From Peteryoungia rhizophila (GTDB taxonomy: Bacteria; Pseudomonadota; Alphaproteobacteria; Rhizobiales; Rhizobiaceae): a DNA stretch of 64,000 bases. Made by a program: the position numbers and the translations under genes. Positions within the stretch are counted from its first letter, which is position 1. Each line of letters begins with the position of its first letter. The stretch covers positions 124,001-188,000 of the forward strand of contig NZ_STGT01000007.1 of assembly GCF_004912145.1 (NCBI RefSeq), read 5' to 3'. Below are positions 33,526 through 41,856 of the stretch, piece after piece. Under the pieces are notes generated by a model that did not search any database, was not told the origin of the DNA, and was given only the letters and a program-made list of their open reading frames with translations.

Positions 33526-34152
33526 TCAGAAACCGATTCGGCTGCTGTCGGTGATCTCGACGCCTGCCTGGCGCATGGATTCGATGGCCTCTTCTACGCC
33601 TGTCGGATCGATGCCGCGGCAGCCGTCCGCGATCAGGCGGACCGTCACGCCCGGCAGCATGTCGATCGCATCTAAGGCGGAGAACTTCACGCAGTAGTCG
33701 GTGGCAAGGCCCATCACGTCGAGCGAAGTGACGCCCTTTGCCATCAGCCACTCGGCAAGACCGGTCAGCGCCGCCTGATCGTTGTCACGAAAGGCGGAAT
33801 AGCTGTCGACCTTGGGGTTCTCACCCTTGCGCTGGACGAAGTCGATGCGGTCGGTGGCAAGGTCCGGATGGAACTCGGCATCCACGCTATCCTGTATGCA
33901 ATGATCCGGCCACATGACCTGGGGCTGGCCGGAAAGCTCGCCCATGTCGAAGGGCTGCTTGCCGCGATGTTGGGAGGCGAAACTGCCATGATTTGAAGGG
34001 TGCCAGTCCTGTGACGCGACGATGAGGTCATAGGCACCGCTCGCGATCAGGCGATTGGCGACAGGAACAACCTCGTCTCCGTCTGCAACGGGCAGATTGC
34101 CGCCTGGGCAGAAGCCGTTCTGGATGTCGATGAGCAGAAGGGCCTTCGTCAT
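33526..34152 (-). CDS. pncA: Nicotinamidase (isochorismatase-like hydrolase)
   Basis: 208 residues. It converts nicotinamide to nicotinate in NAD salvage. Catalytic triad expected for the family: Asp in LLIDIQNGFCPGG (near 8), Lys in FVQRKGENP, and Cys in LATDYCVKFSALDA. Metal-binding residues appear in SQDWHPSNHGSF. The start gives MTKALLLIDIQ. It is 89 bases upstream-to-downstream of panC on the same strand (pncA first is not the case: it is transcribed toward 33526, before panC is read separately), so it may be expressed together with the vitamin genes, but an independent promoter is equally possible. Confidence 0.94.
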   Translation of the reverse strand: MTKALLLIDIQNGFCPGGNLPVADGDEVVPVANRLIASGAYDLIVASQDWHPSNHGSFASQHRGKQPFDMGELSGQPQVMWPDHCIQDSVDAEFHPDLATDRIDFVQRKGENPKVDSYSAFRDNDQAALTGLAEWLMAKGVTSLDVMGLATDYCVKFSALDAIDMLPGVTVRLIADGCRGIDPTGVEEAIESMRQAGVEITDSSRIGF

Positions 34153-34343
34153 GATCTCGCTCCCAGTCTTGTGCGGCGCAAGATGGCAATGCCGAGGCTC
34201 GGGATCAAGGCCAGATCGCGCAATTTCCGGTGGTTCCGAATGATGGAACAATCTTTTGGTTCCATCGTTCCGCAAGGGTCGTTCTTTGACTCGACCGCCC
34301 GCGCGGTCAAATCCGCAAATTTTAAAAATCGAATGGAACCGGC

Positions 34344-36683
34344 ATGTTTCTCATCGTCACCGCCGTCGTCTTCGGGATCCTGGGGCTCGTCCTCGGGGCA
34401 GGGGGTATCCAGCTCCTGACCCTGGGCGGCAGTCCTTATTTCCTTCTGGCCGGACTTGCTTTCCTCGCAACTGCCGTCCTGCTTTTCCTCAAGCGCGCGG
34501 AAGCGCTCTGGGTCTATGGCCTGTTCATCCTCGCCAGCCTCATCTGGGCCGTGATGGAAGTCGGTCTCGACTGGTGGCAGCTGGGGCCGCGTGGCGGCCT
34601 GATCATTGTGCTCGGCCTCTGGCTCATGCTGCCCGCGATCCGTCGGCGCCTCGGCCCTGTCCATCGGCGAGACCGGGTTGCGGCAGGCATGCTGCCGGTC
34701 GCCGTGCCTGTCCTGGTTTCTGTTGTCGTTGCCGGCATCTCGCTGTTTGTCGAGACGTATGACCGCGACGGTCAGCTGCCGACCGAACAGGTCGCTGCCG
34801 CACCCGCGCTCGGGGGCGACGTGCCTGACGGCGACTGGCATCAGTATGGCCGAACGCCCTATGGCCAACGCTATTCGCCGCTGACGCAGATCAACACGGA
34901 CAACGTCAAAGATCTGAAGATCGCCTGGACCTATCAGACCGGCGATGTGAAATTGCCGGAAGATGTTGCCGAGACGACCTATCAGGTGACGCCGCTCAAG
35001 ATCGATGACACGCTCTATCTCTGCACGCCGCACAACTGGGCCATTGCTGTGGATGCGGCGACCGGTCAGGAAAAGTGGAAGTTCGATCCGAATGCCGGCC
35101 TCAACCCTGACCGACAGCACCAGACCTGCCGTGGGGTGACTTACTACAAGGACCCGGCGGCCGTCGAAGGTACCGTCTGCGCCGAACGCGTCTACCTGCC
35201 GACGTCAGATGCCAGGCTGATCGCACTCGATGCCGAAACCGGCGCGATCTGCGAGAACTTTGCCAATGGCGGTACGCTGCGTCTCGAACAAAACATGCCC
35301 TACAACCCGGCCGGCTATTACTACTCTACGTCGCCGCCGGTCATCGCGGCCGGCAAGATCATCATCGGCGGTGCGGTCAACGACAATTACTCGACGCAGT
35401 CGCAGTCGGGCGTCATCCGCGCCTTCGACGTCGATACCGGCGCGCTCATCTGGAATTGGGACAGTGGCAATCCCGAACAGACGGCACCGCTCGGCCCGGA
35501 CGAGACCTACAGCGCCAATTCGCCGAACAGCTGGTCGATCTTCTCGGTCGATGAAGACCTCGGTCTGGTCTATATCCCGCTCGGTAACCAGGTGCCCGAC
35601 CAGCTCGGCATGGGACGTAGCGAGAGCGTCGAGAAATATTCCTCCTCGATCGTCGCGCTCGACGTCAACACCGGACAGGACCGCTGGGTCAGCCAGACGG
35701 TCCATCACGATCTCTGGGATATGGACGTGCCGGCACAGCCAGTGCTGATGGACCTCAACCGCGAGGACGGTACGGTCGTTCCGGCCCTGATCGGCCCGAC
35801 CAAGCAGGGCGACATCTACGTGCTCGACCGCCGCAGTGGCGAGCCGATCATTCCGGTGCGGGAAATCCCCGCGCCGGGCGGTGCGATCCCCGAGGACTTC
35901 ACAGCGCCGACGCAGCCGATCTCGGACCTGACTTTCCGACCGCCGACCATGACCGAAAGCAATATGTGGGGGCTGACCATCATCGACCAGATGATGTGCC
36001 GCATCCAGTTCCATCAGCTGAAATACGAGGGCCAGTACACGCCGCCTTCGCTTGAAGGCACGCTTGTCTATCCAGGCAATTTCGGCACGTTCAACTGGGG
36101 CTCGGTCGCGGTGGATCCGGAGCGGCAGGTGATGTTCGGCATGCCGACCTACCTCGCCTTCACCTCAAAGCTGGTGCCGCGGTCGGAGATCCCGCCGAAG
36201 GAAGAGGGCGCGACCGGCTCTGAGCAGGGGCTGAACCGCAACGAAGGCGCGCCCTATGGCGTGATCATGGGGCCGTTCCTGTCGCCGCTCGGCATTCCCT
36301 GCCAGGCGCCGCCATGGGGCACGATCGCCGGCGTTGATCTGCAAACCGGGCAGATCGCCTATCAGAAGCGCAATGGCACGGTCATGGACATGACGCCGCT
36401 TCCGCTGCCGTTCAAGGTCGGCGTTCCCGGCATCGGTGGGCCGATGATCACCAAGGGTGGCGTCGTGTTCCTCGGTGCAGCCGTGGACAATTATCTGCGC
36501 GCCTACGACCTCACCTCGGGCGATCAGCTGTGGGAATCGCGCCTTCCGGCCGGTGGCCAGGCGACGCCGATGACCTATGCGCTGGATGACGGCAAACAGT
36601 ATGTCGTGATGGTCGCCGGCGGTCATGGCTCGGTTGGCACGACGCCCGGTGACTATGTCATCGCCTACACCCTGCCGGATTGA
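34344..36683 (+). CDS. gcd: Membrane-bound PQQ-dependent glucose dehydrogenase
   Basis: 779 residues. Five membrane segments fill about residues 1-140 (GLILGLVLGAGGIQLL-like start, then ALWVYGLFILASLIWAVMEV and others), followed by an eight-bladed quinoprotein propeller in the periplasm: WHQYGRTPYGQRYSPL, HDLWDMDVPAQPVL and a series of W-motifs ending in VGTTPGDYVIAYTLPD. It oxidises glucose to gluconolactone and passes electrons to ubiquinone. The cofactor PQQ must come from elsewhere, as no pqq genes are in this window. Related polyol or quinate dehydrogenases share the layout, so the substrate is a family inference. A terminator follows directly. Confidence 0.93.
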   Translation: MFLIVTAVVFGILGLVLGAGGIQLLTLGGSPYFLLAGLAFLATAVLLFLKRAEALWVYGLFILASLIWAVMEVGLDWWQLGPRGGLIIVLGLWLMLPAIRRRLGPVHRRDRVAAGMLPVAVPVLVSVVVAGISLFVETYDRDGQLPTEQVAAAPALGGDVPDGDWHQYGRTPYGQRYSPLTQINTDNVKDLKIAWTYQTGDVKLPEDVAETTYQVTPLKIDDTLYLCTPHNWAIAVDAATGQEKWKFDPNAGLNPDRQHQTCRGVTYYKDPAAVEGTVCAERVYLPTSDARLIALDAETGAICENFANGGTLRLEQNMPYNPAGYYYSTSPPVIAAGKIIIGGAVNDNYSTQSQSGVIRAFDVDTGALIWNWDSGNPEQTAPLGPDETYSANSPNSWSIFSVDEDLGLVYIPLGNQVPDQLGMGRSESVEKYSSSIVALDVNTGQDRWVSQTVHHDLWDMDVPAQPVLMDLNREDGTVVPALIGPTKQGDIYVLDRRSGEPIIPVREIPAPGGAIPEDFTAPTQPISDLTFRPPTMTESNMWGLTIIDQMMCRIQFHQLKYEGQYTPPSLEGTLVYPGNFGTFNWGSVAVDPERQVMFGMPTYLAFTSKLVPRSEIPPKEEGATGSEQGLNRNEGAPYGVIMGPFLSPLGIPCQAPPWGTIAGVDLQTGQIAYQKRNGTVMDMTPLPLPFKVGVPGIGGPMITKGGVVFLGAAVDNYLRAYDLTSGDQLWESRLPAGGQATPMTYALDDGKQYVVMVAGGHGSVGTTPGDYVIAYTLPD

Positions 36684-36698
36684 TATCCTGAAACCTTT

Positions 36699-36727
36699 GA
36701 ACCCGCCCGAAAGCCTCGGGCGGGTTC
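36699..36727 (+). terminator. Intrinsic terminator after gcd
   Basis: A 12-bp perfect stem GAACCCGCCCGA / TCGGGCGGGTTC with a five-base loop AAGCC, 15 bases beyond the gcd stop, tail ACTTT. Confidence 0.85.
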
Positions 36728-36821
36728 ACTTTCGGCACACTTCGACGTGTCCGGGATTGCTGCGAAACGGAACGTTAACCATGTGATTCTAAACACATGT
36801 CGTAACGTGAGGATGTTTCGC

Positions 36822-37103
36822 ATGAGTAGCCAAGCCATGAACGGCCCGACCAATCCGACGACCATCGCCTTCTTTCCACTTGCGAACCGCCGGGACCTGG
36901 TGCGCCGCTCAGCGATCGAACTCGATCGCCTGAATGGCTATGCAGCGACCGACTTCTGGAAAGCGACCTGCCGGGGTCTTGGAAACGAGCTTCTGGCGCT
37001 TGGCTGCCCGGAAGACGAGATGCGCGCCGAAATCATGGATTTTCAGGCAGCCGTCCAGGTCGAACTGATGTGGCTGCATCGTGAGGAAGCGGCGCAGGGC
37101 TGA
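36822..37103 (+). CDS. DUF6074-like small protein, 93 residues
   Basis: A compact helical protein with FFPLANRRDLVRRSAIELDR, TDFWKATCRGLGNELLALG and a closing helix AAVQVELMWLHREE. The pattern PLxxRRxLVRR plus FWKATCRxLxxxLxxLG matches what I know of DUF6074, a small rhizobial family of unknown function, often plasmid- or island-borne. ATG 36822 was chosen because GTGAGGA lies upstream; longer in-frame starts (36747, 36813) overlap the terminator side or the binding site. It sits alone between gcd and tdk. Confidence 0.75.
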   Translation: MSSQAMNGPTNPTTIAFFPLANRRDLVRRSAIELDRLNGYAATDFWKATCRGLGNELLALGCPEDEMRAEIMDFQAAVQVELMWLHREEAAQG

Positions 37104-37228
37104 AGTCCCTGGCAGCGCTAGCCTCTGAAATACTTCCTGTTGGCAACGCCGGTCGCCGCTTGTCGGTGGTGCCCGCCGTCCGTTAGAACCTGCGCAACGT
37201 TCCCGATCCCGTTGCGAGCAGCTGATCC

Positions 37229-37828
37229 TTGGCCAAACTTCATTTCATCTATGCCACCATGAATGCTGGCAAATCGACCCTTCTCCTGCAGGCGGCTTAC
37301 AACTACCGGGAACGCGGGATGCGGGTTGCGATGCTGATCAGCACGCTCGACAATCGTGCCGGCAAGGGTTTCATCGGTTCGCGTATCGGGCTTCGGGCCG
37401 AGGCCGACGCCTTCGGCGCCGAGCAAGACCTATACGCCGCGATCAAGGCCGATCACGACAATTCGCCACTCTCTTGCGTCTTTGTCGACGAAGCGCAGTT
37501 CCTCACGACGGATCAGGTATGGCAGCTGTCGCGCGTCGTCGATGTGCTCGACCTGCCCGTCATGGCCTATGGACTGAGGACGGATTTTCGCGGCGAGCTT
37601 TTTCCGGGATCACGAGGCCTGCTCGCCATTGCCGACGAACTGACCGAGGCCCGTTCGATCTGCCATTGCGGGCGCAAGGCAACCATGGTCGTGCGCATGG
37701 GCGAGGATGGCAAGGCATTGAAGGACGGCGCCCAGGTGATGATCGGCGGTAACGAGACCTATACGTCACTGTGCCGGCGACACTGGCAGATGGCATTTGA
37801 GGCAGAAGAAGTCACCGACGCCGCTTGA
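37229..37828 (+). CDS. tdk: Thymidine kinase
   Basis: 199 residues. It phosphorylates thymidine with ATP for the salvage pathway. The P-loop ATMNAGKST is at residues 9-17, the Walker B-like FVDEAQFL near 89-96, the lasso and substrate region GLRTDFRGELFPGS near 118-131, and a zinc site made by CHCGRKAT and CRRHW. The start is TTG 37229 (TTG GCC AAA CTT), with only a weak binding site upstream; no ATG precedes the P-loop in a sensible place. With thyA and folA at 52-53 kb the window covers both routes to dTMP. Confidence 0.93.
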   Translation: MAKLHFIYATMNAGKSTLLLQAAYNYRERGMRVAMLISTLDNRAGKGFIGSRIGLRAEADAFGAEQDLYAAIKADHDNSPLSCVFVDEAQFLTTDQVWQLSRVVDVLDLPVMAYGLRTDFRGELFPGSRGLLAIADELTEARSICHCGRKATMVVRMGEDGKALKDGAQVMIGGNETYTSLCRRHWQMAFEAEEVTDAA

Positions 37829-37883
37829 GCATCGGATTGCCAAGCACGTCACCGTGCGAGCCCTGGTATCATTGATGGGGGCC

Positions 37884-40361
37884 TCACGCCTTCTCCACAA
37901 AGCCGTCCAGAACCCGTTTCTGACCAGCCCGGTCGAAATCGATCGTCAGCTTGTTGCCCTCGATCGAGGAAACATTCCCGTTGCCGAACTTCATGTGGAA
38001 GACGCGGTCGCCGACCGAGAAACGCGAGGGCTCGTTCGACGTCGATTTGGCGACGAGTTCACCCTCGATCGTCTTGGCGCGAGGGCCGCTTTCACCGTAG
38101 CCAATCCGTTCGACCGAATGGCCGGAGCGATTGCCCCAGTTGTCGCGGGTTGCATCGGTCTTATTGGCCTGGGCGCGCTTCCAGCCGGGCGTCGAATAGC
38201 TGTTCTGGAAGGGCTCCTGCTTGTCGAAGCGGGACTGGCCGTAAGGGTTGCGACCATAGCCGCCATAGGACGTTTCGGATTCGGCCACCTCGACATGGGC
38301 GGGCGGCAGCTCTTCGAGGAAGCGTGACGGAAGGGTGGATTGCCAGAGGCCGTGGATGCGGCGGTTGGAGACGAACCAGATGTGGCAGCGGCGCTTGGCG
38401 CGCGTGATGCCGACATAGGCGAGGCGGCGTTCCTCCTCGAGGCCCGAGCGGCCGCCTTCGTCGAGGGCGCGCTGGTGGGGGAAGAGGCCTTCCTCCCAGC
38501 CGGGCAGGAAGACGGTTTCGAATTCCAGGCCCTTGGCGGAATGCAGCGTCATGATCGAGACGGCGTCGAGGTTCTCGTTGGTCTCGGCATCCATGACCAG
38601 CGAGACATGTTCGAGGAAGCTGCGCAGGCTCTCGAAGGCTTCCATCGAGCGGATGAGTTCCTTCAGGTTTTCCAACCGACCCGGCGCTTCTGCCGATTTG
38701 TCGTTCTGCCACATCGCCGTATAGCCGCTCTCGTCGAGGATCTGTTCGGCGAGTTCGGTATGGGGCGTGTTTTCGAGCAGCGACTGCCAGCGGCGGAAAT
38801 CGGTCACCACGTCAAAGAGCGCCTTGCGCGCCTTGGGCTTCAGTTCGTCCGTTTCGATGATGTCGGTCGCGGCGGCCAGCATCGGGATGTCGCGGGCGCG
38901 GGCATAGTCGTGCAGATTGCGGATCGTGGTATCGCCGAGTCCGCGCTTCGGCGTGTTGACGATGCGCTCGAAGGCAAGATCGTCGGCCGGCTGGCAGACC
39001 ATGCGGAAATAGGCCATGGCATCGCGGATCTCGAGGCGCTCGTAGAAGCGCGGGCCCCCGATGACGCGGTAGTTGAGGCCCAACGTCACGAAACGGTCTT
39101 CGAATTCGCGCATCTGGAAGGAGGCGCGAACGAGAATTGCCATATTGTTCAGCGGGTGCTGGTTGCGCTGGAGCTGTTCGATCTCTTCGCCGACGGCGCG
39201 GGCCTCTTCTTCCGAATCCCATGCGGCATGGACGACGACCTTGTCGTCGTTGGGATCGACGCGGTCGGTGAACAGCGTCTTGCCGAGGCGGCCCTCGTTG
39301 TGGGCGATCAGAAATCCGGCGGCACCGAGGATGTGTTCCGTCGAACGGTAGTTGCGTTCGAGCTTGATGACCTTGGCGCCGGGGAAATCCTTTTCGAAAC
39401 GCAGGATGTTGTCGACTTCAGCACCGCGCCAGCCATAGATCGACTGGTCGTCATCGCCGACGCAGCAGACATTCTGCGGCACGCCGGGTGGGCGCTGGGC
39501 GAGAAGGCGCAGCCACATGTACTGTGCGGTGTTGGTGTCCTGGTATTCGTCGACGAGGACGTATTTGAAGCGCTGGTGATATTCCTTGAGAACGTCCGGG
39601 TTCGCCTTGAACATGCGGATCGGATGCAGCAGCAAGTCGCCGAAATCACAGGCATTCAAGGTCTTCAGGCGGGCCTGATAGGCGGCATAGAGTTCGCGGC
39701 CCTTGCCGTTGGCGAAGGCGCGGGCATCCCCTTCCGGGATTTGTGCGGCGTCCAGGCCCTTGTTCTTCCAGCCGTCGATCATCTGGGCGAACTGCTTGGC
39801 CGGCCAGCGCTTGTCGTCCAGACCCTCGGCCTGGATGATCTGCTTGATGAGGCGGACGACGTCGTCGGTATCGAGAATGGTGAAAGCGGAGGTGAGGCCA
39901 ACCAGTTCGGCATGGCGGCGCAGCAACTTGACGCCGATCGAGTGGAAGGTGCCCATCCACGGCATGCCCTCCACGGCTCCGCCGACGAGATGGCCGACGC
40001 GCTCCTTCATCTCGCGGGCTGCCTTGTTGGTGAAGGTCACAGCGAGGATCTGGCTCGGATAGGCGCGGTTGGTCGCGAGAATGTGGGCGATACGGGTGGT
40101 CAGCACGCGCGTCTTGCCGGTGCCCGCACCTGCAAGCACGAGCACGGGGCCATCGACGGTTTCGACCGCCTCGCGCTGTTCGGGATTGAGGCCGGAGAGA
40201 TAATCGGGTGCGCGGGCCTGGTCGCGAGCGGCCATGGCGCGGGCCGCAATGCCGAGACCACCACCAGCGGGCGCGCTGGGAGCAGGGGCCGGGGAGGCAG
40301 CCGGCTTGCGCGGCGCGGGTTCTTCGTCGAAGAAGGGAATGTCGTCGAAACCGTTACTCAT
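37884..40361 (-). CDS. uvrD: UvrD/PcrA-type superfamily 1 DNA helicase
   Basis: 825 residues. Motifs in order: LNPEQREAVE (Q motif), LAGAGTGKTRVL (Walker A, about 83-94), TFTNKAAREMKER, GTFHSIGVKLLR, VDEYQDTN (Walker B), CVGDDDQSIYGWRGA, LERNYRST, GTTI-type region, TLHSAKGLEFETVFLPGWEEG and VGITRAKRR. It is a 3'-5' helicase of nucleotide-excision and mismatch repair. The N-terminal 45 residues are Pro/Ala-rich and disordered, and the C-terminal part ends in a Tudor-like domain (GDRVFHMKFGNGNVSSIEGN), as in PcrA. ATG 40361 was chosen; a start at 40433 is in frame but unlikely. Confidence 0.95.
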   Translation of the reverse strand: MSNGFDDIPFFDEEPAPRKPAASPAPAPSAPAGGGLGIAARAMAARDQARAPDYLSGLNPEQREAVETVDGPVLVLAGAGTGKTRVLTTRIAHILATNRAYPSQILAVTFTNKAAREMKERVGHLVGGAVEGMPWMGTFHSIGVKLLRRHAELVGLTSAFTILDTDDVVRLIKQIIQAEGLDDKRWPAKQFAQMIDGWKNKGLDAAQIPEGDARAFANGKGRELYAAYQARLKTLNACDFGDLLLHPIRMFKANPDVLKEYHQRFKYVLVDEYQDTNTAQYMWLRLLAQRPPGVPQNVCCVGDDDQSIYGWRGAEVDNILRFEKDFPGAKVIKLERNYRSTEHILGAAGFLIAHNEGRLGKTLFTDRVDPNDDKVVVHAAWDSEEEARAVGEEIEQLQRNQHPLNNMAILVRASFQMREFEDRFVTLGLNYRVIGGPRFYERLEIRDAMAYFRMVCQPADDLAFERIVNTPKRGLGDTTIRNLHDYARARDIPMLAAATDIIETDELKPKARKALFDVVTDFRRWQSLLENTPHTELAEQILDESGYTAMWQNDKSAEAPGRLENLKELIRSMEAFESLRSFLEHVSLVMDAETNENLDAVSIMTLHSAKGLEFETVFLPGWEEGLFPHQRALDEGGRSGLEEERRLAYVGITRAKRRCHIWFVSNRRIHGLWQSTLPSRFLEELPPAHVEVAESETSYGGYGRNPYGQSRFDKQEPFQNSYSTPGWKRAQANKTDATRDNWGNRSGHSVERIGYGESGPRAKTIEGELVAKSTSNEPSRFSVGDRVFHMKFGNGNVSSIEGNKLTIDFDRAGQKRVLDGFVEKA

Positions 40362-40638
40362 GCGGCTCAATGTAGTGATTCGGGTCGGAAAGGCCAGTGA
40401 AGGCGTTCTGGTTTTATTCCTCGCACCTGACAACCCACGGATTTCGAGCGTCTAAGGGCATTGCTCATGCTATGATCCGACAGACCCCATTCCCGAGGCA
40501 AAGACAGGCCGGCATTCACGGTGGCGTGAAAAGACGCGAGATTACAAATCAGTAAGCTTGTCGTTGAGGCATTGCCACTGACCGTTTGCGCCCGATACTT
40601 AACCGCTGACATTCCGATTTTACATTTTGGAGCCTTGC

Positions 40639-41856
40639 ATGCCGCTTTGGAAGCAACTCGCCATCAGTCTTGCCGTCCTCTTTGTCGGCCTCTGTTCCCT
40701 CGTCTATTTCTCACCCGGGGCGGGGCAGACGCTCATTTCTATGGGCGTGCCGGCGTCTGCCGTTGCCCTGGTGTCCAGCGCGCCTGACAGCGAAGGGCAG
40801 GGACAGCGGGGCCAGGAGCAGGGCGGACAGCAGGCGCAGTCCGGCGGCGGCCAAGGTGGGCAGGGTCAGGGCAATCGGCGTGGCGGCGGCAATCAGGCCA
40901 TTCTCGTGGCCACGCAGCCCGTCGCCATGGGTGTCGTGAACGACCGATTGAACGCGATTGGCGACGGGGAGGCCATCGAGGCCGTGACCGTCATGCCGCA
41001 GACCTCAGGAACTGTTGCCGAAATCCTCGTTTCCTCCGGCCAGAAAGTCACGAAAGGCGATGTGATTGCCCGGCTCGACCGCGAAGAACAGGTCATCCTG
41101 CGTGACCAGGCCGCTGTGGCGCTCCGTAGTGCAGTGGAAAAGGCTGAATCCTACCGCAATCTGCAGAGCTTCTCGCGTCTCGATGTGCTGGATGCGCAAA
41201 TTGCCGAGGAGCAGGCGCAGTTGCAACTCACCACCGCGGAACTCAACCTCAAGCGCCGCGATATCGTGGCACCGATCGACGGCGTGATCGGGATTGTCGG
41301 CGTCAGCGTCGGCGATAATGTTACGAACACGACAGCCATCGTCTCCCTCGACAATCGCAGCCAGTTGCTCGTCGATTTCTGGGCACCCGAACGCTTCGTG
41401 GCCGCCGTCCGACCCGGCATGCCGGTCGAAGCCAATTCCGTCTCGCGTCCGGGCCAGGTCTTCCAGGGCACGGTCGAAGCAGTCGATAGCCGCGTGGATC
41501 AGGCGAGCCGAACGATCCGGATCCGCGCCAAGATCGACAATCCTGAGGATGTGCTGCGCGCCGGCATGTCGTTTGCCGTCGCGATGCGGTTTCCCGGAGA
41601 CAGCTATGCGGCAGTCAATCCGCTCGCGGTCCAGTGGGACGGAGAGGGGTCTTTCGTCTGGCAGATCGTCGATAACAAGTCTGTGAAGACGCGTGTGCGG
41701 ATCGTTCAACGCAATTCGGACCAGATCCTCGTCGAGGCATCTCTTGACGAGGGTGACATCGTCGCCGTCGAAGGCCTGCAGCGTGTGCGCGAGGGTGGGA
41801 CGGTCGAGATTGCCGGCGAAGCCGGTGCCGATTCCGAGGAGGTTGCTGTTCGATGA
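40639..41856 (+). CDS. RND efflux periplasmic adaptor (membrane fusion protein)
   Basis: 405 residues. One N-terminal membrane anchor (about 6-25), then an unusual Gln/Gly-rich stretch of about 35 residues (QGQRGQEQGGQQAQSGGG onward), then the adaptor body: a lipoyl half-motif (VTKGDVIARLD), an alpha hairpin, the second half (DIVAPIDGVIGIV), and a beta-barrel domain. It bridges the inner-membrane pump to an outer-membrane channel. ATG 40639 was chosen; GGAG lies six bases upstream. Its stop overlaps the pump gene start by four bases. No regulator gene is adjacent; the divergent neighbour is uvrD. Confidence 0.95.
   Translation: MPLWKQLAISLAVLFVGLCSLVYFSPGAGQTLISMGVPASAVALVSSAPDSEGQGQRGQEQGGQQAQSGGGQGGQGQGNRRGGGNQAILVATQPVAMGVVNDRLNAIGDGEAIEAVTVMPQTSGTVAEILVSSGQKVTKGDVIARLDREEQVILRDQAAVALRSAVEKAESYRNLQSFSRLDVLDAQIAEEQAQLQLTTAELNLKRRDIVAPIDGVIGIVGVSVGDNVTNTTAIVSLDNRSQLLVDFWAPERFVAAVRPGMPVEANSVSRPGQVFQGTVEAVDSRVDQASRTIRIRAKIDNPEDVLRAGMSFAVAMRFPGDSYAAVNPLAVQWDGEGSFVWQIVDNKSVKTRVRIVQRNSDQILVEASLDEGDIVAVEGLQRVREGGTVEIAGEAGADSEEVAVR

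Noticed and set aside
38340..40400. 686-codon open frame on the plus strand
   Set aside because: It lies antisense to the uvrD gene, whose motifs are intact; long antisense frames are expected in GC-rich DNA.
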